Part shown: in pieces, positions 1 through 11,900 of the stretch | How the letters are laid out: each line of letters starts with the position of its first letter | Numbering within the stretch: position 1 is the stretch's first letter | Assembly (NCBI GenBank): GCA_020465985.1 | Contig: JAANYP010004689.1 | Location: 92,501-156,500 of the forward strand | Direction: 5' to 3' | Length of the DNA stretch: 64,000 nucleotides | Source of the DNA: Centrapalus pauciflorus | Taxonomy: Eukaryota > Streptophyta > Magnoliopsida > Asterales > Asteraceae | Made by a program: the position numbers and the translations under genes | Notes under the pieces: model-generated | The model's input: the letters and a program-made list of their open reading frames with translations, nothing else | Database searches by the model: none | Told to the model about the DNA's origin: nothing

Positions 1-34
<34 letters not shown>
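1..34. repeat. (TA)n microsatellite at window edge
   Basis: The window opens in a pure TA run that probably continues to the left. Together with the second TA tract at 321-370 it brackets the small element at 36-320. Confidence 0.95.
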
Positions 35-1584
<1,550 letters not shown>

Positions 1585-1724
1585 CTTCTCAAACAAATCT
1601 GTATTTATGTTTAGTTGATTCAAGCGTATTGCAAAGCACCATGGCAACTGTCAACTTCTCAAACAAAATTGTATTTACGCTTAGCTGATTCAAGCGTGTT
1701 GCAAAGCAGCATGGCAACGGTCAT
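1585..1724 (-). repeat. 70-bp tandem duplication across the folate gene stop codon
   Basis: Units 1585-1654 and 1655-1724 align over their whole length with a few substitutions, at an offset of exactly 70 bp. On the minus strand the unit at 1655-1724 encodes the last 20 or so codons and stop (TGA at 1659-1661). The other unit lies just downstream in the presumed 3' UTR as a diverged, out-of-frame copy still readable as TVAMVLCNTLES. It does not change the protein. Confidence 0.85.
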
Positions 1725-1829
1725 AGGCCCGACTCCTCCTGGCACGGGGGTGATTGCAGAAGCTACCCTTGATGCTTCATCATAGCACACATCTCCGATG
1801 AGGCAATAACCTTGCTCACAACTAGGGTC
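1659..1829 (-). CDS. FOLD1: FOLD1 exon 5 (C-terminus, residues 309-364)
   Basis: The acceptor is TGTGCAG followed by GACCCT. The exon starts in phase 0 and joins exon 4 to give VE-DPSCEQGY, matching the family join. It contains GDVCYDEAS and the highly conserved TPVPGGVGPMT cofactor/substrate loop, and ends with a TGA at 1659-1661. It is separated from exon 4 by 13.7 kb of nested transposons. Confidence 0.93.
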   Translation of the reverse strand, partial: DPSCEQGYCLIGDVCYDEASRVASAITPVPGGVGPMTVAMLLCNTLESAKRKYNFV

Positions 1830-3495
1830 CTGCACACAAATTTTACGGTTAATTTTTTTTTCTTTTCTTTTTTCCTTGTTTCGGTTGGGGACGACAAAAA
1901 TAACCCGAACAGGACAAAAATAACCCGAACAGGACAAAAAATATTTTTTATCAGGGACCGTTTTTATATTCCGAGGACTGTGTGATTGACAGTATAATAA
2001 TAATTTCTAATATTAGTTATACTAGTTTATTAACCAGTTGTAATAGTTTATTAACTCACGTGGATATTTTAATAAAACCTTTTTTATATAAAATTTATAT
2101 AAACTCAAAATTAAAACATAAAAATACAAAATAACATTGTTATTTGTCATAATTATTATTTTTTAGCTTTGGAAATACATATTGTGATGTGACTCTAATT
2201 CATTAGTTAGTTAGTTGACTTTTCTTTGTAATCACCCATAGCCTATAAATAAGGGGTTCTCCATCATTTGTAACAGTTCACTTCTCATAATAAAATTTCA
2301 GCCTATTCTTTCCTAAATTTCTCTGAGATTTTCTCTCTAATTTCTCTCCTAAATTATTAACAAAACTGGCATCAGAGCCAAGTTGATTAAAACTCTCCGA
2401 ATATCTGATCTCTCCTGTTAATCGATTCCAAAAAGGACATTCTTGGCCCTGCATTTAGAAATTTGGAATCGATCTCGCCAATTGGAATTGGCAATCGATT
2501 TGATCAATTCAAGGTGGAGGTTCTTGAATCTGGCAAATGATCTCAGTAATTGAAGTTTTTAGCGATCAATTCTTGATAAAGTGTCGAGGCTTATTTGGGT
2601 CTGACGTGATTGCAATTGGCAATCGACCATAGGCATGGTTTGGATGAATAAAATGTGATTGCAATTGGCAACCGAACAGTTAGGCACACTCTACAACAAA
2701 ATGGAGTGGCCGGGAGGATGAATAAAACGTTGCCAAAAAGGGTGAGATGTGTGCTGTAAAATGCAACGCTGACTAGAGGTGTTTGGGCAGAAGTGTATAT
2801 CACGGTTTGCTACTTGGTGAAAAGAACTCCAGCAACGGCAATTGGTTGTATAAATCCCATTGAAGTGTGGTCCGGTAAGCCGGCTGATTATACGAGCTTA
2901 CAGGTGTTTGGTTGTCCTTCCTGCTACCATGTTAGGGAAGGAAAGTGGGAACAGAGATCGAAAAAGGAGCTATTTATTCGGGGTTGGAGTAAAGGGTTAA
3001 ATAAATTTTTGTCCCTTGATGAAAGAAAAGTAACTCTCAGCCGTGACTTAGTGTTTGATGAGGAATACATGTTGCATACCGCATGGTATGCGGTACTCAT
3101 CTACTCGAAGTGTTCAAGAAGAGAGTGTCTCTGAATAGGTGGAGTATGAGCCTGGGCAGTTAATTGCGCCGCTATAGCGGTTAGCGGTCCTTGAAAAAAT
3201 AGCGGTGCTAAATAGCGGTTCCGCGAATAGCGGCGCTATTTACCGCTATTTACTGCTATTTGGAGGAGCAGTCCAGATCGATCATTCTTTAAGTTATATT
3301 TTGTTAAATCTTTAATACTTTGTTTAATACTTTATAAAGTAATGCTACTTGTTTATCTTTGTTTGTTTAATGTGTTGTTCGATTCTATGACCTTTATGAT
3401 TTTAGTTCTTTAGGACTTTAGTTCTTTATGTTTATGTTCTTTATGTCTATGATTAAGATTATGATTATACATACATACATACATACATATATATA

Positions 3496-3562
<67 letters not shown>

Positions 3563-4420
3563 GTATATGTATATATATATAAAAATATAAATAATATACC
3601 GCTATATCACCGCTATATTACCGCAATAACCGCGATAGCAGATAGCGGTGTGTTGACCGCTATTGGACCGCGAGACGCTATTAACTGCATAGGTATGAGC
3701 TGATATATTCTGATGAAGGTGAGAATTTTGCTGGACAGCCTAGTAACATGTCTCAAACAGAACCTTTTGTGCCCAAAAATCAGCACCAAGTTTCGGTCTA
3801 TAGTGTTAGATAAACCCCGAAGACAAGTTGGTACTTGGTAGGCCAATTCGGTATCCTTTTGATGACATTCGAGATTTAATCTTGAGCGAAGATATCCACA
3901 GAAGAAATAATGGTAAAGGTTCGAGCAGCAGAAGAAAGGGGCAGAAAACAACACATGGGAGGTAACAACAGATGTCGATGAAAGTCCAAAAAGAAGAAGT
4001 CAGTCTTGACCCACAAAAGACATCACCAAAGAGGTTGGTCATTTTAAAAATTAGTGTACTAAACCCATAACAAACCCGTTACAGACAAAGGCAAAAAGGA
4101 GGAAAATGTTGCAGCTGAGTTTGATGATGCACAGATTTGTTGTGTGGAGTGTCTGATTGAATCTTGGGTTATGGATTGAATCTTGGGTTATGGATTCAGG
4201 TGCTTCGTTTCACGCTAGCCATTGCAAGGAAGTAATGCAGAATTCCGGCACTACGATGGCAATGGAAGTCTAGCTGATATGATAATATCACACGTGTTGG
4301 GGACGTGACTCTGAAGACTCCTTTAGGAACGAACTGGACTTCAAAGAAGGTTAAGTGCATTCTTGGTTTAAAAAAGATGTTGATATCGGTGGGACAGCTA
4401 GATGATTAACATTACAAAGA

Positions 4421-4498
<78 letters not shown>

Positions 4499-5901
4499 GT
4501 GGGTTCAATGGAAAACTTATATGCATCGGAAAACCAGGGAACCACTTTATAGCCATTGGACTAGGTGATGCATCACGCAGAAAGTCTATGCATCACGCGG
4601 GGAATTTGATGCATCATTTGTTAGTTAGTTGACTTCTCTTTGTAATCACCCATAGCCTATAAATAAGGGGTTCTCCATCATTTGTAACAGTTCACTTCTC
4701 ATAATAAAATTTCAGCCTATTATTTCCTAAATTTCTCTGAGATTTTCTCTCTAATTTCTCTCCTAAATTATTAACAAAACTGGTATCAGAGCCAAGTTGA
4801 TTAAAACTCTCCGAATTTCTGATCTCTCCTGTTAATTGATTCCAAAAAGGACATTCTTGGCCCTGCATTTAGAAATTTGGAATCGATCTCGCCAATTGGA
4901 ATTGGCAATCGATTTGATCAATTCAAGGTGGAGGTTCTTGAATCTGGCAAATGATCTCAGTAATTGGAGTTTTTAGCGATCAATTCTTGATAAAGTGTCG
5001 AGGCTTATTTCGGTCTGACGTGATTGCAATCGGCAATTGACCATAGGCATGGTTTGGATGAATAAAATGTGATTGCGATTGGCAACCGAACAGTAAGGCA
5101 CACTCTACAACAAAATGGAGTGGGCGGGAGGATGAATAAAACGTTGCCAAAAAGGGTGAGATGTGTGCTGTCAAATGCAACGCTGCCTAGAGGTGTTTGG
5201 GCAGAAGTGTATATCACGGTTTGCTACTTGGTGAAAAGAACTCCAGCAACGGCAATTGGTTGTATAAATCCCATTGAAGTGTGGTCCGGTAAGCCGGCTG
5301 ATTATACGAGCTTACAGGTGTTTGGTTGTCCTTCCTGCTACCATGTTAGGGAAGGAAAGTGGGAACCGATATCGAAAAAAGAGCTATTTATTCGGGGTTG
5401 GAGTAAAGGGTTATAAATTTTTGTCCCTTGATGAAAGAAAAGTAACTCTCAGCCGTGACTTAGTGTTTGATGAGGAATACATGTTGCATACCGCATGGTA
5501 TGCGGTACTCATCTATTCGAAGTGTTCAAGAAGAGAGTGTCTCTGAATAGGTGGAGTATGAGCCTGGGCAATTAATTGCGCCGCTATAGCGGTGCTATAG
5601 CGGTTAGCGGTCCTTGAAAAAATAGCGGTCCTAAATAGCGGTGCTAAATAGCGGTTCCGCGAATAGCGGCACTATTTACCGCTATATACCGTTATTTGGA
5701 GGAGCAGTCCAGATCGATCATTCTTTAAGTTATATTTTGTTAAATCTTTAATACTTTGTTTAATACTTTATACAGTAATGCTACTTGTTTATCTTTGTTT
5801 GTTTAATATGTTGTTCGATTCTATGACCTTTATGATTTTAGTTCTTTAGGACTTTAGTTCTTTATGTTTATGTTCTTTATCTCTATGATTATGATTATGA
5901 T

Positions 5902-5941
<40 letters not shown>

Positions 5942-8900
5942 TATAAAAATATAAATAATATACCGCTATATCACCGCTATATTACCGCAATAACTGCGAT
6001 AGCAGATAGCGGTGTTGACCGCTATTGGACCGCGAGACGCTATTAACTGCATAGGTATGAGCTGATATATTCTGATGAAGGTGAGAATTTTGCTGGACAG
6101 CCTAGTAACATGTCTCAAACAGAACCTTTTGTGCCCAAAAATCAACACCAAGTTTCGGTCTATAGTGTTAGATAAACCCCGAAGACAAGTTGGTAGGCCA
6201 ATTCGGTATCCTTTTGATGACATTCGAGATTTAATCTTGAGCGAAGATATCCACAGAAGAAATAATGGTAAAGGTTCGAGCAGAGGTTCGAGCAACAGAA
6301 GAAAGGGGCAGAAAACAACACATGGGAGGTAACAACACATGTCGATGAAAGTCCAAAAAGAAGAAGTCAGTCTTGACCCAGAAAAGACATCACCAAAGAG
6401 GTGTGTCATTTTAAAAATTAGTGTACTAAACCCATAACAAATCCGTTACAGACAAAGGCAAAAAGGAGGAAAATGTTGCAGCTGAGTTTGATGATGCACT
6501 GATTTGTTGTGTGGAGTGTCTGATTGAATCTTGGGTTATGGATTCAGGTGCTTCGTTTCATGCTAGCCATTGCAAGGAAGTAATGCAGAATTCCGGCACT
6601 ACGATGGCAATGGAAGTTTAGCTGATATGATAATATCACACGTGTTGGGGACGTGACTCTGAAGACTCCTTTAGGAACGAACTGGACTTTAAAGAATGTT
6701 AAGTGCATTCTTGGTTTAAAAAAGATGTTGATATCGGTGGGACAGCTAGATGATTAAGGACATCATGCGAGCTTTGGCAACCACCAATGGAAAGTACCGA
6801 AAGGGAATCTTGTTGTCGCTCGTGGAAAGAAACTAGGGACGCTTTACATGACAGTGAAACAAATGCACTAGTTGGTGCATTCTTGGTTTAAAAAAGATGT
6901 TGATATCGGTGGGATAGCTAGATGATTAAGGACATCATGCGAGCTTTGGCAACCACCAATGGAAAGTAATGAAAGGGAATCTTGTTGTCGCTCGTGGAAA
7001 GAAACTAGGAACGCTTTACATGACAGTGAAACAAATGCACTAGTTGAAGAATCAGAGACGTCTACTCTACGACACCAAAGACTTGGAAATATGAGTGAGA
7101 AGGGAATGAAGATGTTTTGCTTCAAAAGGTAAAATTCAAAACTTGAAAGGTGTTATTACTGACTTTTGTGAACCATGTGTCCTAGGTAAGCAAAAGAAAG
7201 TTTTTTTTTGCAAAGATGGGTCAACCACCCAAGGCCAGAAAGTTGGAGCTGATTGTCTGCAGTCCTACTTCAGTTTCGAGGAGGTTCTCGATACTATGTT
7301 ACTTTCATCGATGATTCCACCAGAAAAGTGTGGGTTTACTTTCTCAAATACAAATCTGAGGTTTTCAGCACCTTTAAGAAGTGGAAGGCTGCAGTCGAAA
7401 ATGAAACAAATTTGAAGGTTAAATGCTTGAAGTCAGATAATGGGGGTGAGTACAGTAGCAAAGAGTTCATTGATTATTGTGTCGAGCATGGAATCAGAAT
7501 GCTGCAAACGGTTCCAAGACACCTCAGCAGAACGGGGTTGCGGAAACAATGAACAGAACTCTCAATGAAAGGGCAAAGAGCATGGAATACATGCAGGTTT
7601 ACCGAAAATGTTCTGTGCTAATTCAATCAACACCGCAGCTTATCTCATTAGTCCCCCTTGGATTCAAGATTCCTGAAGAAGAATAACAAGTTCGAGGGCC
7701 GTGTTTCTTATGTAAGATTAAAGATGCAGATAAAGACAAGCTTGAGGCAAAGGCAAGGAAATGTACTTTTAACGGATATGGTTTGGATGATATGGGCTAT
7801 CTCTTCTGGGATGATCACACTGAAAGGGTTATTAGAACTTAGAAGCATAGATGCAACATTCAGTGAAAAAGCTCTTTACAAGGATGAACTTGCAGCAGCT
7901 TCAAACAAGGATAAGATACTAGATCAAGGCGTGTATGATACGGGAGGCTGTGTGGATACGGGGAAAAGCACCACGGGTTACGTGTTTACTGTTAGGGTAC
8001 AGCTATCAGTTGGATGTCCCGATTGCAAAAGAGCGTTCCTCTTTCAATTACTGAAGCAAAATATATGGCCATAGTAGAAGCTAGCAAGGAACTGATTTGG
8101 TTAAAGAACTTTCTCTCACTATTGGGTATAATTCAAAAGGACTATGTTCTCCGTTGCCATAAGAATCCAATATTTCACAGCAAAACGAAACACGTTCAGG
8201 AGAGATTTGATAAGTGATGGGATGCTTTCAGTGAAGAAGATCCTTGGTACAAAGAATTCAGCAGATATGTTCACAAAATCTGTAATGCTGGATAAGCTGA
8301 AGTTCTGTGCAACTTCAGCTCGCCTTCAGGATTAGTGATGACAAGGCAGGTGGAAACTACGAGGGTTTAAAGTTTGGTCAATTCTTCGCGCAGATGATCG
8401 AGTTTCGGAGCCTCTAAGTGGAGATTGTTGTGATGTAGTCAGCCAGCCCTAACCTAGATTTCGTTACCTTAATTAAGAGATTACCTAATTGTAATTCCTC
8501 TATATATTAATCTCTTGTACTTGTAAATTGCTATCACCTCATAATAAGAAACCCTAGTTGCCCCTGTGGACGTAGGTCAGACCAACAACCAAACTACATA
8601 ATATCTTTGTGTTATTGCTTTTACGTGTGAGCATGTGACTAGATAAACCCTAACAAAAACGGGCTTCTTACAAAGAGACCTTAAAGAAGAAATTTACATG
8701 AGTCAACTGTTAGGTTAATCGGACAACGCACACACGATCATAATAAAAGTACACAAGAATTTACGTGGTTCGGTTTAAACTCGCCTACTTACACGGGGCC
8801 AACTAGGGTGTGAGATTAGTGACTTGAATTTGTTGTATTAGTTCAGGGGGTTTAGTGTAATTCTTTGATAGTTTGATCTTGGTTAGTTTTATAGTTTTTA

Positions 8901-11900
8901 GTATAAATAAGTCCTAAGGGTTAATAAGGACAATAACTCAAATTGTAGTCATGTAACTCAAATTGTTAGTGAATTTGATTTTGTTCTTTCTTGATTCAGA
9001 TTTGTGGGTTTCTGATTTTGTGAGTTCTTGATTTGTTTGTAATTAGTTTCTGAATTCCTAACAAGTGGTATCAGAGCTTTAGGTTGTGATAAACGTTTGT
9101 TCTTTCTGCCATTCGAAATTGAAGTTGGTGATAGCTATTAGAAATCATTCTTGGCCGATTGGAAATTGGAAATTGAAATTGATTTCCAGAAAATTGATTT
9201 AGCGATCGCTTCTGGTGTTCTAATTGAAATCAGCAACCGTTCTTCGTTCTTGAACCTGAAATTGTTTCTTGACTTTCTGAAATTTGAATTTGCGCTGCTG
9301 TGATTTGCAATCTTGGCCATTATTTTTCAATCTGGAATGGATTCTGGTGTTCAATTTGGAATTAGCTTTCAAATCGAAAGTGGCAACTTGTTTTGTGGAG
9401 TACGCTTTCAAGGCTGTAGTAGAATTTTGAAATCAATTTTGGGAAATCATTCAATTGAAAACTGGAATCACCGTTTTTGGTGTTCTTGTTGAAGTTCACG
9501 ATCAACTTTGTTAACGGGTGTCAAATTGGATTTAGCGATGAAGTCTGGGCAATCAATTGGAATTAGCGATCAACGTTTGTGCGATCGTCCATTGGTCCAA
9601 TTGATTTCAACTCAATTTGAGAAATTGACTTTGGTTTATGGAATTCGTAGAAGCAATAGGAAGGTTTGAAGAAATTGATTTGGATGTTTGGGTTTAGTCT
9701 TGAATCAAGTTTGGATTTTGGTGATTCGTATTTATCTCGGGTTTATGTTTTTCTTGATTCGTTTTGAAGACGGAATGGTCGCTTTTGGTTTTTCTTGAGT
9801 GACGATTCAAGAATTTAGGTTTCGACTCTTACGTTTGTTTGGTTTAGTATCGGAATTGGAGCTGCATTTTTGTGGGATTCGTGTTGATCGAATTTTTAGT
9901 TGTTCGATTTTGAAGGCATTTAGATGGCGATACAAGATCCATTTGAATTTTGATTTGTTCTTTATGACGATTAGTTTTCGGGTTGTTTCGTCATGTCGGG
10001 GAAGTGTATTGATTAGTTTAGTGATTGACGTTTGAGTTATGGCGTTCCGGTTCGTTCAAACCGTGATTTCGGTTTTGGTTGTTGATCGTTTGTTTGCCTT
10101 TTGGAAACTTAGTATTGTTGGCTTCGTGTTTGAATCTTGGTTGGTCCGGTAACAAGTTTTTGGTGGAGTTTCTCATTCGTTTTTGGTTACCCGTTAGTTT
10201 TTTGGGTATTTGGGAGAAATTACACATTAGTATTTAGTTGCGATGATCGTTGTGTTTTGGGTCCGGATTTTTGTTGATCGGTTGATACGTTCTGGCGTTG
10301 TTTTTGGGTCGTCGCTTTTGCGTTGTTTCGGGCCGTTTGGATATTTTGTTTTGGTCTATCGTGTCGTTGCGACATTTGGTAACCGGTTGATTTTGGATAG
10401 GGTTTTTTGTTCTCCAGTTTGTTGGTTTGGTGCACATTGGTGACAATTGGTGTTTGGGTCGCATATGTGATATTTGGTCTTCTTTGCTTTCGGATTGAAG
10501 GTTTGGATTCGAATTTGAATTTGATGTGTGTTTCCGAATAGGTGGAGTTTGTCACATTGATATTTAGTTTGAGAAACACAAATTTGTTTTTGGGATTTGT
10601 TTGTTTTGATTTCGAAATTCAAGTCAAGGTGGAGATTTGTGAGATTAGTGACTTGAACTTGTTGTATTAGGTTTAGTGTAATTCTCTGATAGTTTGATCT
10701 TGGTTAGTTTTATAGATTTTAGTATAAATAAGTCCTATGGGTTAATGAGGACAATAACTAAAATTGTAGTTATGTAACCCAATTTGTTAGTGAATTTGAT
10801 TTTGTTCTTTCTTGATTCAGATTTGTGGGTTTCTGATTTTGTGAGTTCTTGATTTGTTTGTAATTTAGTTTCTGAATTCCTAACATAGGGATCTCTTATG
10901 TTCAGTGATAAAAATAACAAGTACAATGGATCATATATATATAGATGAAAAAATAGGTTGATCTCCTAATTCATCACCAATGTAGGACATTATTCATACC
11001 AAGTCCCAATGTGGGACGAAGCCCACATCTCAACAATCTCCCACTTGGAGGCTTCGAAACACAAACAATTGCACTTCACAAGATAGCCTTTTGAACTTCT
11101 GTATAAACTCCAATTGATCCATTAAGTCCAGATCTCCTCTAGTTGCCACCAGTTTTCTTAATATTATTCCTGAAGCCTTCTCAACACTATTCCTAATGGT
11201 GATCTGAAGCCCTAGCTTCAGCTTATCCAGCATTACTGATGTAGGAAACATATCAACTCGATGAGATATTCTTCAATTCCATTAAACCTTCAAAGATCAA
11301 TCCTATGATAAAAGATCATCTTGCAAGTGCTTAGTCTTTCCATGATAGACCGGGTTCACAAGCTTTACAGCACTCTCATTGTGAGTGGCCTGTGTGTTTC
11401 TTGTCTAACTCTAATAGGAAGTTCTTCAACAAAACAAGCTCTTAGGTTGTCTTCAGCAGCTGCCATATACTCAGCTTCTATAGTTGACAGAGCTTAAGTT
11501 TCGACATCCAACTAACTGTGGTACCTCTCACTGTGAAAACATACCCAGACGTGCTTTTGAATTCTTACAACCACCCAGATCAGCATCAGTGTATTAATCG
11601 AATCTCTGCCTCTAAGCACTCATTCATCAGCAAATGTAACACCTCAAACGGAGAGCAAAGTTTCTTATTCTAGTGTGGTGGGAACTCTTATGTATGTCAT
11701 GGTTTGCACTAGCTCATCCATTGGTGTTGTTTCACCCTACATGGCTTATCCGGGGAAAGAACATTGGGCCGCATCCTGCAGTGAAGGGCATCTTAAGTTA
11801 CCTCAAAGGGAAAGCTGATGTAGGTTTCATTTAAAGAGGAAATGGGGATTATTTTGTGGCTGCATTTTCAAATTAACATTTAATATAACGCTAGGTCATT

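Larger units (their letters stand above)
2200..6757 (+). repeat. 2.4-kb tandem duplication inside copia A
   Basis: Unit 1 (2200-4409) and unit 2 (4614-6757) are collinear at an offset of 2414 bp at their left ends. Both carry the LTR end, PBS, leader, an integrase fragment, a hAT MITE, a linker, a gag knuckle-like patch and a protease fragment. They differ by small indels, mainly in TA and TAGCGG runs. A 204-bp microsatellite element separates the units. Confidence 0.88.
8809..10885 (+). mobile_element. LARD/TRIM-like non-autonomous LTR retrotransposon, copy 1
   Basis: A complete 2077-bp element with a perfect 5-bp target-site duplication TAGGG (8804-8808, 10886-10890). LTRs are 8809-9063 and 10638-10885. 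The PBS TGGTATCAGAGC follows the 5' LTR and the PPT AAGGTGGAGATT precedes the 3' LTR. The 1.57-kb interior carries no gag or pol similarity. The same PPT and the same first LTR bases (TGTGAG) occur in copia A. Copy 2 lies at 30631-32917. Being coding-free, it would need enzymes in trans. Confidence 0.92.

Noticed and set aside
10018..10622. Antisense frames in LARD1, partly conserved in LARD2 (32237-32586)
   Set aside because: The sense strand is T-rich and stop-poor on the reverse side; the frames are shifted between copies and carry no domain. Conservation is better explained by RNA-level cis function.
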